This document shows positions 43,621 to 57,104 of a stretch of DNA of 64,000 nucleotides, piece after piece; position 1 is the first letter of the stretch, and the number at the start of each line of letters is the position of its first letter. The DNA lies in assembly GCA_048013815.1 (NCBI GenBank), contig CM106586.1:8432001-8496000 (forward strand), written 5' to 3'. The notes below the pieces were generated by a model that ran no database searches, had not been told where the DNA came from, and saw only the letters and a list, made by a program, of their open reading frames with translations. The position numbers and the translations under genes are program-made. The DNA comes from Setoptus koraiensis. Its lineage: Eukaryota > Arthropoda.

Positions 43621-45243
43621 TGGCACACAGCAGGACCGAACCGACAGTCAGCAGAGTGTGCGCAATTGAGGCAATTCGATGGCATTGACAACGTCGTCGC
43701 CTTGCACTTTGCAAACTCGATGCCCGTTGCTGTAACGCTGACTGGTCGCGCCCGGAGTGTGCGCACGCAAATCAACTGACAGCGCCATTACCTAACATCA
43801 TGCTAGTAACATCATGTTAGGCACTGGCCAACATGGGGCGCGTTTCGTCCGTCAGGGGCTCGCGCCGCTTTCAACATGTTACACGGCAGTTGTTGCACGC
43901 AGCAGTTGTTTAGTGTGTGTGTGCTATTCAGTAGTGTATCGACGACAGGCTTGGGCCAGTCTCATTGGGGCCTGCGGCCAACGGACAGCGCCTTGGTCGG
44001 GCGCAGGTGAGGTGCGATACTCGCTCGTCAGTTCACTGGCTCATTCGCAGCGACTGGCTGGCGACTGGCTGGCAGCTAGTTGCGCCTACACACTGTGTAG
44101 GCTCTACACTGCAGAGTGCGCTGGCCAGTGAATTAGCGAGAGCGCCCCCGAGCGTGGAAAGCGCGCACCTACTAGCAGTAGACTTACAAGTTAGTGGCGT
44201 GAGAGTCTCACGGTGAGACACGATGCAGCCCACGGGCCGCACTTGTCGCGGCACAATGTTCCCGCTGTGCCGCGCGCATGCACAAGCGGCGCACGGGAGT
44301 GGAGCTGGCCAGCGAGTCAGTCAACCAGCGAGCCAACGAGCCAACGAGCCAGTCAGCCCGTCAGCCCGTCAGCCAGCGAGCCAGCGATCCAACGAGAGCA
44401 TAGACTTACAGTGGCGGTTACATAACGAAGCAGGATGCTGGCAACGGCGCTCGTCACGGCCACGTTTGATGATGTGGCCAGCCGAGGCAACAGCAGCAGC
44501 AGCAGTGCATGTTGTTACGCAACTAGCGCCGGCACCCAACTGGCAACTGGCCGCCGCCGCCGCCGCCGCCGCAAGCGACCGGCTACCGGCGAGACTCGGG
44601 CTCGCAACTTGCGAGTCACAAGTGTAACAAGCGACTCTCACCCGATTATCCGGTCCGGCCGGCCGGCCGGCGAGCTGTGCGCAGCGTCGAGCCGGAGTGC
44701 AGTTTCCGTTTTAAAATAACTATGCCAATATCAGCGTCAGTTGGCCGGCCGTCTGGTCGCAAACTGTCTGACCGGCCGGACTAGTGGCGCTTGCAGTGGC
44801 GCTTGCAGTTGGCGCGGCATGCAACTGCAACTACAACTGCAAGTGCGTTTCCTTTCACCTTCTTCCTCGTTGATACGATTACATGCGCGCCGACGATCGC
44901 ATGACGATGATTCGTGGCCAAACCTGCCGCGCCATGTGTTACCCGCTCACCTGCCTTACCTGTGCTGCTCACCTGTGTTACCTATGCCGCTCGCCTGTGC
45001 TGCTTACCTGTGTTGCTGCTTGCCAACAGCTCGCCAGCTCGGCGGCTTGGCTTGGCGCCCGCGAGCCGCCGAGCCAAGCGAGCGAGCTAGCCTGCAGTGG
45101 GCTTATAAGTGGCGAGCCCGCTGTCTGCAGCTATTACGCACTTCAATAGACAACTTTTTGCTGGCTGGCTCGCCAATCAGCTCGCCGCCTCACCTGGCCG
45201 GCCCGAATCTCATGGTAATGGCCAGACACGGCATTATGTAGCA

Positions 45244-45311
45244 GCGCATTATGTAATGTATGTGTGCCAGTGCCAATGCTGCTGCCAGCACACATACATT
45301 ACATAACGCGC
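45244..45311. repeat. Near-perfect 68-bp inverted repeat (hairpin)
   Basis: TTATGTAATGTATGTGTGC (45249-45267) is followed 20 bases later by its exact reverse complement (45288-45306). After one mismatch, four more G/C pairs extend the base (GCGC with GCGC). A transcript would fold into a stem of about 23 pairs with a ~20-base loop, the size range of a short pre-miRNA. No homology to a known miRNA is claimed. Confidence 0.85.
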
Positions 45312-48300
45312 CACCATTACTGGCTGTCGTCGTCGGCGGCGGCGGCGCGATGCCTCGGCGGCTGCCACAATAGTCGCACTAATAGTCGTGTTGTCGGCTG
45401 GCAGCCTCTGCCGACATGTCATTGTGTGTGTGTGTGTGTGTGTGCGCTCATTGTTGTCGGTAATAATTGACAAGTGCACCACCGACAGCAACAACTTGGA
45501 CAGCATCGGCGCCGCCAACAACGACAACAACAACATCGACAGCGCCAGCAGCATCGATAGCGCCAGCAGCATCGACACCGACAACAACAGCGACAGCGAC
45601 AACAACAGCGATAGCGACAGCAACATCGACGCCGACAACCACCGCGCCAACGCGAATAAAAGTCACTGATTCATCAATTAGCGCCACCCAGTATCACGTA
45701 ATAATGTCGGCTCGGCCGCTAATAAGCAGCGCTGCTCGCAGCGCGGCCCCCATGCGCAACACACGGGCCCGATATACACTAATCCGATACAAACTTATCC
45801 GATATGAACTTATCCGCAGCGAGCTGCACCTCAACATGCAGCTCATAAACATACGGCACCGATGCGCAATTAATGGCCGCAACCAGCCAGCCAGTGGCTC
45901 GATGATGGGCCGGCCTCGGCGCCGGTGCGCCTGTCGGCACGGGCTAGCTTGGCCGGGATGCCAATACGACGCACACAAGTCGTTCAAATTATCCAATTAG
46001 CGCCCAGTCGCGCCCAGCGCCAAACTAGGGCCAACTTGCCAGAGGCAAACACATTGGCACCTCGGGCCGCCCGTGAGCCGACAGTGTCGGGCCGCCCGTG
46101 GCCGACAGCGTCGGGCCCTTCCGGCTGGCTGCTCGAGTGGGCGCCCGCACTCGCTCGCGGCGCCCAGCCCGACGGGCCGACCGACAGATAAGATCGAATG
46201 GGATCACGTTGGCCCGATCGTTGGCTTTATCTGGCTGGCAGCGGCCAGATATCGGGCGCCGGATAAATGGCGCGCGCGCGCCGGGCCACAAAGCCGCCAT
46301 TGTGGCGCTTGTTAGCCGGCTCTCGCTGGCGCTGCCGGCCGCCAGGCGAGCCGGCCAAAAGTGGGCCAGCGCTCTCAAGGTTAAGCGGCGTGTATTGGCA
46401 CGGTGACAACGGCGCAATTCGCTGGCAAGCTAGCTGGCTGGCTGGCTCACTAGAGCGCTCTTATCGCGCATCAGCGGCCGACCTGCTATTGAAATTTGCA
46501 ACTCGCTCTCGTATATCTGGCCGTGTGTGTGTGTGCAATAGATTAATAGACGGCTGCGAGCACCATCCATTATACGCAACAACAGCAACAACGACGCCAA
46601 CAGCAACAACGCCAACAACGACGGCAACAACAACGCCAACAGGGACGACAACGGCGGCTCCCATGCCTCGGTTGCGTTGTTTATCATGCGAACAGCATGC
46701 AAGCCGACGGGCGACTTGATGTGCGAGTTGATTAAGCGCGGCGCCCCAGCCGCCGAGCCGGCTCGCCAGCGACGGTGCCGTCGCCGGGCCGCCGCAATCG
46801 GAGCCGGAATATATATCGAATATTAGCGCCGGCAGCGGCCGATACCGATCGGATACCGGCACCGGCCCGAGCCCGCGGACAGGCTCGCCCGACGGGCCGC
46901 CAGCGGGGCTGGCGGGGTTGCGCGGCTCAGCTGGGTGAGCCAGCCCGATGCGGCGAGCCGGCTCCTGGGCGGCTGACGCAAATTATATTACCATTAGGCG
47001 GCGATATCGGCAGTGTCAGCGGTATCGGCGCCACTGGCGGCAATAGTGTGCCGCAATGGTGCGGCAGTCGCGGCGCGCCACAACACGGCCGAACCGGGCA
47101 CAGCCGCGCCCGTCCCGTCCAACGGGTTCGCGCTGCGCGGCCCCGTGGGTGGCGCAGGCGGCTCGTTAGCGGGCTGCCGAGCTCAGGCCCGAGCTCAGGC
47201 CGAGCTGTCGGGCATTTCGGTGTGTTGCGTTTGCGAGCTCGCCACCAGAGCTGCATTCGGGTGCGGCGAGTCGCCGCCACTTGCCACCGGCCGGCCCGCC
47301 GCATCGCAGCCGGCCGGCCCGCCGCATCGCAACCGGCATGTCGGATGTGCCGTCGTCTCATCCACTTGTCAACTCGGCCGTCCGTCTCGGCGTCCGTTTG
47401 GCCGTCTCTCTGGCCATCGGCGGCTGAATGGCGAGCCAGCTCGCTCGCCATTCGGCTGCCATTTTGTCTTTGTCGCTCAAAGTCGTCGACGCACCATGCG
47501 AAACACTGCTCGCCGCGGCTGGCAAGCTGTCGCTGTTTATCATGCGAGTCACTCATTATGCAAGTCATGGACGGCAGCATCATTTTAAACTGGCTTCGCA
47601 TCAATCCGCACTGCAGCAGCGCCAACAACACCGACAACAACGCCGACAACGTCGACAGCAGCGCCGACAACACCCACGGCCGGACCCCTCGGCCGCTCGG
47701 GCCGGCAACGGCGCGCCCGTTTGTGGCGCGGGCTAGCCGGGCCGCCCTTGTCGAGAGTGATTCCACTTGATTGGTCGCCACTCAATTTGCCCCCGCTCGC
47801 CCTTACACCGGCACGGGACGGGGCGGCCTAGGTCGTTGTTTGTTTGCTGTTCGGCGCCGGCAGCGGCGGCGGACATTATGCAATCATCGTGATGCAACCG
47901 GCATTGGCGCGCTGATTGAACTAGTAAACAACTGGCCGTGCCCGTGAACTGTCAGCGACTCTCGTTATTCTCGTCAGTGTGATTACAACTGCGCCGTCAC
48001 ACGACAGTTGTCAATATTATTGCCGCTCGCATGCGCCCGCCATTATGGGCCATTTCACCCATGGGGGCCAGTCGGGCCGGTCCGCAAACCGTTCGGGCAC
48101 CCGCAAACTGTATACGTCAGTTTGCGGGCCGGCGTCACTCGACGACCGCGGGTACTCCGGTGCGGGCCGTCGGGACATGCCGCCGCCGCCGCCACCGTAG
48201 TAAACTGTGGGCCGGTATGCGCATAATGTGTACACTGACCACACATTATATGCTCATGTCAGTTGTATATTATATGCTCAGGTGCATATTATATGCCCAG

Positions 48301-49479
48301 GTATATATTGTATGGTGCATATTTCGCAATAATATATACAAAACGCCGGATATCATATTTCAGCGGGGCTTGCTCAGCTGGCGCCCGGCAAGACGGGCCA
48401 ATCATTCTGACGAGTGCGCTGGCTTGACGATCGCAATGGCTCGTTTTGGCCGAAATGAGTGCGGCCGAAACGAGCCTCGAGACCGTCGAGTTGACAGAGC
48501 GAGCTAAACAGGTTATACAAGGTACGGTATCCGTTTGCTTTCGGGCCACTTCACTCAGCGGGATCGCCCGAGGGCGTGCCTGTGCGAGGGTCAATTCGGC
48601 GGTCGGCGGTGCAGTTGAAGCAGTCGTTTCGTCGAAGTCGGTGCTGGCTCGCCCAATTGAGCCCAGAGGAAAACCCGCTCGCCGGCCACCAAATATACAG
48701 CTGATCGCGCCAACTTACCGTAAGGTAGTCACTGACGATGGTCAGCATCATGCCAACAGTATCGAGTGGTCAAGTGGCCGAAATCTATCCAATCGGTCCA
48801 ATTGGTCAATCGGATCGCCGGCGTGACGCAAAACACGGGGCCATAAATAGGAACGAGGCTGGCTTTTTTCGCTTTCGAGCATGCAAGCGCTCGCCAGATC
48901 TGTAAATGGATAATTGTACAATTGGCGCGAGTGGCGCTACTGGCCGCCGACGGGCGACAAGCCAAACATTGCGACATTTTAGAACAGTTCGAGCGCGCAA
49001 TATCGCGAGCCTCTCGGACCTCAAGTCGGATTCTCACGTATGTCACATACGGCGTGTAGCAGTTACAGTTGGCGCTAATGGGTGATTACCAGCAAAAGCG
49101 ATTCGCTTCAAATCGGCTCAAATGTCCGCCACAACAAATCGTGTGTCGCAAAATCATCGCTCCACGACAAGTGCAACTCGCTATGACCAGTGCAAATCAC
49201 TGCGCAATTGCCACAATTTCGGGCCCATTGCTGCACGCTGAAACCCTGCTCCTGGTCTGTTGTTCGGACGGGTGATAAATACACTTTTTTCTGCGCGACT
49301 CGCCGTTGTTTTGCGCCGCGAAATTCGCGGTCGTTCGCTACCCGCCGGCCGTCGGGTCAACACGCAACGCGCCATTGCAGAGCCACATCGGTTGCGGATC
49401 CGGTCTTTTTGTTCGCCGTAGCGGTACGGACACGGACCGTGGCCGCTTATGCCGTCTCATATCTGGCCAGTCCATTGAG

Positions 49480-49542
49480 CGGGACAGCGCCCATTGGACG
49501 GGGCAGCGGCCGTTGAGCGGGACAGCGGCCATTGGGCGGCTG
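49480..49542. repeat. ~21-bp repeat (TTGAGCGGGACAGCGNCCA)
   Basis: Three imperfect units: ATTGAGCGGGACAGCGCCC, ATTGGACGGGGCAGCGGCC and GTTGAGCGGGACAGCGGCC. A partial fourth follows. Confidence 0.65.
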
Positions 49543-50922
49543 GCTCGCGCGACTCAATGGCCGCTCCCCTCAATGGTTCTGATTAGATTACGCGGGCCGG
49601 GATTAGATTAAATTGGATGGCGCCGGCGCCTCGGCCAATCCGAACGGGATCCGGGCGCCGACGGCCCGCAACGAGCGTCCGCACGGGCCCACTGGCCCGG
49701 CTCGCTTGCCCGAATGGCCGGCCATGGATGAGGCCAGCTGAAGATGCGGCCAGCTGAAGATGCGGCCATCGGTCGGCCAGTGTGCCTTTTCCAGGTTGTT
49801 CGTTAATTGCATTGGTGCCATTGTTCAGTGGTGCCGCTGACCAGCAGCGGCCGATCGCGCTGGCGCGCCAACTCAGCATGTCGGCTCGCCGCTTGTCAAG
49901 TCGGTCTCGTCGGTCTTGTCGGTCAAGTCGCTCGAGTCGGCCTCGCCGGTCTGGTCGGTCTCGCCGGGTCCCGCCGGGCCGGCAGCACTGACAGCGCTGG
50001 GTCTCATCGCGGACTTATTATTATGGACCGGCGGCCCAAGTAACAGGCCGCAAATAACTGGCTCGAAATATCGGGCCGGCTGACAATGAGCGCGAATGGT
50101 CTTGGCATGCAGGCGCTCGCGGCTCTCGCTGGTGGCCGGCCGGAGATTATGCAAGCGCCAGCACTGTTGGCCGCTCGCCAGCTTGCCAGTCTGGCCCCAA
50201 CTAGCGGCCCCAACTGAGCGCACTGGCTGCCCCCCCCCACCCCGTTAGTCGCTCTGGAAAGAACGACAAGCAAAGTCTGACAACGCTCAGTGTAGGTGTG
50301 CGAGTGTGTGCGCGCGCCTAAGCTCCAATAACGGGCTATATATAGATTGTTGTTGCGCGCCGCTGTGAATTGGCAAATTGGGGCCCCGGCCGAAGGAGCG
50401 AGCGCCAAAAAAGCGGCCCGAGCGGGCCAACTCAGCTTCACTCAGCGCCCTTTTTGCAGCCCCTATGCGGCCACTATGCGGCCACCATGCGCTGCCAGCG
50501 CGCTGCCATAGGCACACAAGCGGGCGGACACAACCAGCAACTTGCCGCAGAGGCCCCCCGGTTTGGCCCCAATAGCCGCCCGGCGCGCTCGAACCGTTGG
50601 CCGTATGCGGCAGTCAGTTAAATAACGCAATAGCGGCCGGCCGGCCGGATTATCTGGGGCTCGCTGGATTCTCTCTATTTTCGAGCGCCGTCGGCGCTGC
50701 GTCGGGCCAGCCAGCTGAAACGCGCGTCAGCTCCACACGGCCCCAAACCGACGTCGGCTCGACACAGCTACGATAGCTGGCTCGGGGGCCCGCCCACGCA
50801 ATTTCGCGGCCGCCCGATAACTGGCTGGCTGCGAGTCGCACCTGTGCGCTGTTTGGCGTTAGTGGCGCTGCCAACGCTGAATAAATAACTAGCTGAATAT
50901 TGTCACCTATGTCTATACCTCG

Positions 50923-50964
<42 letters not shown>

Positions 50965-51544
50965 CAAGCTCGCTCGGATAATTTCGTGCCATTTGATTGT
51001 GCATAATGCAAAAACAACGGCGCGCACACGCACAGTGGGCGCAAAAAACGAGACTGCATTTTAATTTGGGCCCCGGCGCAACTGCAATCTGTGTGCGCCG
51101 TTTGGCCCCCTGTTACGGCTCGCAACGGCCGCCGCATAACGATAACGGACGCGCGCATGGGGCCCGTGGGGCCGCGCACAGCGGGCCCATTAGGCCGGCG
51201 GTCAGCGCGAGTCGCGCTTTTAGTGGTCGGCTGGTGCGACGCACGCAAATGGGGCCACTCGACCGCTGTCGCCGGCGCTGGCCCCGTGTCCGCTGGCAAC
51301 AATATCCGCTCGGCGTGCACGTTGTCGCATTATGCTCGCATATTGCCGTGCACATTGTGTGCTGCTGCCATTTATCTCGCCATTGTTCGTGCCGGGCTAA
51401 ATGCGCGATTGCCAGCTTGCTCGCGAGCTGGCGAGCCCGCGAACTGGCAGGCGGCCCCGCAAATTCGCGATTTGTGACTGACACAAATCTCACAAATGGC
51501 ACCGTTCGCAAAGGGGGCCCCAGTTGACACTGCATGCAGGCCCC

Positions 51545-51660
51545 GTTAACGGGCAGCCCCGGCGACTTGCAGCCCCAGCGACGGGCGGATCCCGGTGACG
51601 GGCGGCTCCCGGCGACGGTGACGGGCAGCTCCCGGCGACGGCGTCGGGCAGCTCAGAGCG
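51545..51660. repeat. 18-21 bp GC-rich tandem repeat (GACGGGCAGCTCCCGGC)
   Basis: Five or six imperfect units combine GGCGACGG, GACGGGC and GCTCCC. Units diverge by substitution and short indels. Confidence 0.65.
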
Positions 51661-53023
51661 CGTCAAGCGGGCCCCGATTGAGATTTATCTCTCAGCGTGT
51701 GTCAACGGGCACAAATGGGGCCCCGTGGCCGATTCGTCGATTCGTTGGCCGGTTGGCGCATTCGTCAAGTCGCTCGTTATTTGCAACTTGTCACCTGTCT
51801 GACAACTGGCAGCGAGTGGCCATCGGCTCGATCGACGCGCCATCTTGGCCATGGCCGCCGTCCACGCCAAACTAGTGCCAAAATGGTTGGTGCCGTCCGC
51901 GCCACGATATGCGTGCCGCGCGTCCCGCGTGACACGGGCCGCGTCGCTCGAGCTGCATCGCTCAGGCCGCGTCGGACGTTGCTCGGGCACGTCGCACGGG
52001 CACTCAAGAGCCGGGCCGGCAAGAGACAGCGAGCGGGCCGGCAAGAGACAGCAATCCGCCAGAGACGGCGATTTGTTGCTCGCCGTCCCGTGGCTGCAAC
52101 AAATCGGCGTATGTGTGCCAATTTCAAGCGCAAAAAACCCGACCGCTCGTCGTTACGTAAGTCGTTATGTGTGCGAGCACGGGCCTCGCTGGGGCCTCCG
52201 CCAGATCGCTGGCCAGTGCACGGCCAGCGATCACGACCGTATCTGGCCGCAACGAAACATTTATGTGTGTCTAGCGGGCGCCCAGTGTGTAGCCGAGTGT
52301 ATCCATTGTTGCATAGTTGGCCCCATATAATATAATGTAATGCGTGTAACGGGCCATTGTTTGTATTTCCTAATCAGCTCATTACGCGTATCATCAGCCG
52401 GCTCGTGGCAAACATCCAACGCGCACACGAACGTGTTTATGCTCGTGGTGGTCGTAATGGCTGGCAGCGTGCATAATGCATAAATAAGCGACTGCCGCAA
52501 TGGCACAACACAAAATGACGCAATAAATTAAATTGTCGTTTTTCGCCAGGCGTCGCCGCTGAGGCGCCTGGCCAGATGAGTGCGTTCGCCGCTGCCCGCT
52601 TGCCTTGCACGTCCGCGCCAGCGGGCCACCATTTCGGTCCCGCACGAGCACGGGCTAGCGAGGGGCCCGCACAAGCACGGGCTGGCGGGCCAGCATTTCG
52701 GGCCAGGGGCCCCGCGCGCCGCGCAAACAAACTGTTTGTGCGGCGCAAGCCCGCTAACGAACAACAAGACAAACAAGCGGCCAGAGGCGATCAATCAAAT
52801 TCGCGCGCGAATCATTCTTGATCACAGTCTCGCGCTCGGCGCTGTGCCGGCCCGGCATGCCCACGACTCTTGGCCCCCCGAAAATGCGCCCCACTCTGCA
52901 CCGGCAACTTGCACAGTTTTGCGCATAGTTAATTGTTTCAATTATACCAGCACACTGTACACAATTGAGCACAATCGACCGTCGCCGGGGCCCGCGCCGC
53001 TGCACGCCAACTGTTAACGTGTG

Positions 53024-53046
53024 GCCGGCCAACGTGTCGGGCCGGC
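53024..53046. repeat. 23-bp dispersed repeat, copy 1
   Basis: GCCGGCC, a nine-base centre (AACGTGTCG), then GGCCGGC; the same 23 bases recur exactly at 53365-53387. The ends form a 7-bp inverted repeat. Confidence 0.8.
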
Positions 53047-53364
53047 CCATTGTCGCTGGGGCCCCGCCGCCGCCGCTCGCTAATTACAACGCACTCCACA
53101 CAATGGCCGTTATATTTATTGTGGCGCGGCATGCCCATCGAGTGGGGCCCCCGCACAAGACCATTCACGTGTCGGCGGTATGTATGTGATTGTTGTAGCA
53201 AGTGCGTAAGTGCATTAGAGATGATTTATTGCCGTTATCGGGCGCGGGTTGTGGGTTTGCGCGCGGCCCGCGGACGCCACTCCGCGGCCCAGTTGGCTCA
53301 ATTACTCTCCTCCACGCGCGGGTGCGCCCGCAGCGGCCCCGCAGCGGCCCGCGCCGGCCGTATA

Positions 53365-53387
53365 GCCGGCCAACGTGTCGGGCCGGC
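53365..53387. repeat. 23-bp dispersed repeat, copy 2
   Basis: Exact second copy of the element at 53024-53046, 341 bases away. Flanking bases differ, so the identity is limited to the element itself. Confidence 0.8.
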
Positions 53388-55760
53388 GCCCGAGGAGCTG
53401 TGGTCGCGAAAGTCGCTATATTCACCAATAATTACCAGTATTTCATTGCGCATTGTGTCTAACGGTGGCCGGCTCGCGCGTTTGCCACCCATGTCGGCAT
53501 ATTAGTAACATTGGTAACATTTGTAATATGTGACAAGTGCAACACGACAACAGCGCCGCCGTGCAATTGCTCTGCTCGTGGCCAGAAACAGCCACCGCGA
53601 CCACACAAATACCATTGCTCACCTTGATTCGGCAGCCATTATCGCCGCATTGTATCGCCGTTATCGGGCGCCATGTTGCGCACTGTGGCACTTCATAACG
53701 TTGAATGGCATTAGTGTCACCCGACCCAGCGGCCGGTCGGACGATCAGGGTATTGCCGAAGCGGGCACCGGCCTCATCGGGCCGGCGTGTTGTGCCGTTG
53801 CTTTCGTTTGGCTGTGGCACATGTGAAAAATAAACAAATCGCCCGCGTGCAACGGACCCGCAACCGGACGATTAGCTGTGTCCGGCGACTTTGTGTACGA
53901 TTGTGGTGATCGCGCCGAACCGGCGGGTCCCGCAAGAGCGCGGCGGCCAGCCGCCAGTCCGCTGACCGGTTCGGTGTCGTCGGTGTCCAGGCTGCCACGT
54001 CCGTCTGGCTGCCACGTCCGTGCTGCTGCCATGTCGGCCTTGCCAGGCCGGTCTTGCCATGTTTGTCTTACATTGGCGAGCGACAACTAGCTCGTGCACA
54101 ATGCAAACACTAACAAGCGCTAGTTACTAGCAAAACAACGCTAATACACACACACACACACACACACAAAACACAATTGATTCGTCAACATTTGCATATT
54201 AAATCAGATTCAATTAAGTCGCCAGTGTGCGCGCAAACTGTCACTCTAACCATTATGCAAATCGCTGGCCGCCATTGTGTTGTGGGCCGCCGAAAACAGC
54301 TATCACTGGCGCCCGTTGTGCCCGCCGCCCACGCAAACGCGACGCGATTTTTATCAAGTTTACAATTGTTTGCAATTTGGGCGCATTCGCATCCCACTGC
54401 TTGTTTGTTTTCTAACAAGATGCAGCGACGTCTCGAGAAATCAATCGTTCAACGGAGCCCAGTGACGCGGCGGCAACGGCACTCTGGCGCGTCGGCAACG
54501 AGACTCTGGCTCGGCGAGCGCCGACCGAGTTCGCCGGTCCGCGGCGCCTCCTTCTCATTCGCTCCAAAATTGCCAGTCACAATTGGTTCGTCGGCGAACA
54601 AAATACATGTATCTTTGACATTTTCGAAAAGTCTGATCGGTTACGGCAACAGAGTCACCTGTTCGATGCCGACCACAATGTCGATTCGCTGACACCTTTT
54701 CGGCCCATTGCACAACTCGTCAGCCGCTAGCTCACGCTCGCAGCTCTTGTTGGCTTGAGAATAGCCAGAAAGAAAATTTGCCAGAAAATTGTTGAGGCTT
54801 CGCCGGTGTCGTTCGCGAGCCACCCTGCTGTTGACGATTCCGCTGTTATGTTATTGTCACGAAAACTGGCCAGCGCAAACGAACATGCCAAAACTAAAAC
54901 CTTTGCCCACACAATAATGGCGTGCAGAGAGGAGAGGCCCCAGCGCTGCAAATGACCGAAATGAGACGAGCGAGACAAAATCGGAGACAGAGAAGCGACC
55001 GAAGTCCCAGATCGAGCGGCCCCTGCTCATTCGTCCAGTTGGGGCCCGTTCGAACACAGTTCGTTTGGCCCGAACACACTGTCAATGCTCGCAGCTCGCT
55101 CGTGCTGACGCCGCTCCAGTGCGACCAGTGTCAGCGAGCCAAGGCCCATTGAGGCTCCCCGGCGACCATTGAACTGGCCAGCTCAGTGGCCGGCTCAATG
55201 ATGGCGAGCGAATTTCGTGTTCATGCGAGAGTCACGATTGCAATTGCAGCGACTGGTGACGCAAGCTAGCTTGACAGTTGGCAGAAACGGCTGGCGCTTA
55301 GCGGAAACGGACAGGCCGAGAGAAAACGCTTAGCGGGTTTAATTGTGTGTTGCTACATGGTAAATCTGAACAATCGTTTGCTTTTTTTTTGTCGCCTAGT
55401 CGCACTGGACAATGTTACATAACAATGGCATGAGTGTGTTACATAACATTGGCTGTTACATAACCTAATGTTTGCTTTTTGGGCTGGCTGTAGCGAGCCC
55501 TGGTGACAGCCACTGGCAACATTGGCACTCGAGCAACACGAAGCTCGATTGTCACTTGTTCAGTCGGCCAAGTGGGCGCCCCTTGTCCCGTTATGCCGTC
55601 TCATTGGCGCCACCATTGGACCATTTATGTGGCGGATGTTGGCCGAAAATTTGCTCTCGTGTGAGGGTGTCAGCTGGCGAACAGCAGATTAACTGACAAT
55701 TGAAATTGCGCCCGGCCGGCCCGACGACGAGCGGTCAGCCATACAAAGCGCTACATTTAT

Positions 55761-55820
55761 ACCCGTCATGATACCCGTCATGATACCCGTCATGATACCC
55801 GTCATGATACACCGCCATGA
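55761..55820. repeat. 12-bp tandem repeat (ACCCGTCATGAT)
   Basis: Four perfect units at 55761-55808 are followed by two degenerate ones (ACACCGCCATGAT, AGCCCGTTATGAT). Each perfect unit contains the palindrome TCATGA. Confidence 0.9.
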
Positions 55821-55962
55821 TAGCCCGTTATGATACCATACCATTGCGCTGCAATTGTTTGCAATATATCCATGTAATATATATATATACATTATTTGCT
55901 GCTTACAATAACTTTCGGCCGAACCTAACGGTTATATAACGAGCTCGGCGCGTTGCGCAACA

Positions 55963-56010
55963 ACGTCCAGCTATGCAAGGCGGTGCGAGGGGCCTTACAT
56001 AGCTGGACGT
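55963..56010. repeat. 48-bp hairpin
   Basis: ACGTCCAGCTATGCAAGG (55963-55980) and CCTTACATAGCTGGACGT (55993-56010) are reverse complements over 18 bases with one difference. In RNA the difference is one wobble or mismatched pair. The loop is 12 bases. Confidence 0.85.
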
Positions 56011-57067
56011 AGCTTATCTCTTCGCTGCGTGTAGCGACCCGTGCCGTACCTATTTATCGCTCGTCTTGGACCAGTAAACTGGCCGCATAAGACCGTGTGA
56101 CTGCATAGATATATCTTTGTATACGTATTTGTTATATCCATGTATATACACGCGATGTAATAACGTCTCTATGTGGCTCGGTGTAATGATTGTTGCGCGC
56201 CCCTTCGTTGTAGTCGTATTCCGCCAAGCGTAAGAGAGAGAGAGATAGCCATTTATCTGGCTATCCCTGTTACAAGTGGAGCAGCACGCTCAGCCGAGTA
56301 CCATTTGAATTTCAATCTATCCAGCCTTAATTATTATCTAATAACCTCGCACACAATTCATCTATCTCTCGTGCACTTGCAACCGACCGCCGAGAGTGCA
56401 AATTAGCTTGCCGTATTACGTAACGTAACACGGCGCTTGCAATGCAACTTGGCTGTTTTTGTTTTTCGGGCTAGTTGCTTACGTAACAAGTCGTCGTCCC
56501 TGTCCAATGCGGAAGAGATTTTTTGCTCGGGCCCCCAAAACGCAAATTCGGGCAGCCAACAACAATTTATATTCAGACCTTGAGCTTGGCTGCGCCATTG
56601 TGCACACATGCACGATGTTATTATTATTATATATCGCGAAATGGTGCGATCCGCTGGTTGGTTGCAACACTCGAACTTGGTTGCTAGAAACTTTTATTAC
56701 ACACTGTTGGCGCGGTCATTGTTGATGTAACATTGTAACAATGTCATGTTGCAGCTCTCGCCAGATAATGGGCCGCTCGCTGGCATCGTCAGCTCGTGGG
56801 ACACATTCGAGGCTGGCCAGCTCCTTCGAAGCGTCAAGTGTCGCTGGAAAAAAACTCGCCGTTGCAGCTACTTTGGTCATAGCTACTATGGCCGGGCTAC
56901 AGCGCCAACTAATTAGCCGACACTGTGGACGACTATTAGTTGTCCCATATGTCACGCTCGCTTCGTCGCTCAAAGTCGGCCTGTACAGGTGAGGGCGCTT
57001 CCAGTTTGGGCTTTGGGGGCACCATTGAGTCAGCCAGTTCACTATATCAGCATATATATTATATATA

Positions 57068-57104
57068 TTCAGCGTAACCGTTATAATATAACGGTTACGC
57101 TGAA
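57068..57104. repeat. 37-bp perfect palindrome around TAACCGTTA
   Basis: Arms TTCAGCGTAACCGTTAT and ATAACGGTTACGCTGAA are exact reverse complements over 17 bases, separated by three bases. Each arm contains AACCGTT/AACGGTT. TATATA sequence lies just upstream. Confidence 0.9.

Larger units (their letters stand above)
42363..46000. other. GC-rich flank upstream of the KH-protein gene, microsatellites
   Basis: No recognisable coding sequence. Includes a CT run (42859-42898), a GT run (42960-42993), a CTG/TTG tract (43445-43620) that opens all frames as Leu/Val/Cys or Gln/Ser/Thr, AGCGAGCC-type 8-bp repeats (44310-44400), (CCGG)4 (44655-44670), a GT run (45423-45444) and CAACAGCGACAG-type repeats (45485-45640). 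The KH-gene promoter presumably lies in the first part. Confidence 0.6.

Noticed and set aside
43327-43775. Gln/Asn/Ser/Thr-rich frames as a 5' exon of the KH gene
   Set aside because: All frames through the CTG/TTG tract are open, there is no ATG at the start, and no splice signal toward the KH exon could be seen.
43790-43830. CCTAACATCATG...CATCATGTTAGG as an inverted repeat
   Set aside because: Only about eight bases at each end pair; the inner bases do not.
46775-47781. 331-codon plus and 284-codon minus frames
   Set aside because: They overlap on opposite strands in very GC-rich DNA, are Arg/Ala/Gly-rich without any domain, and fit chance.
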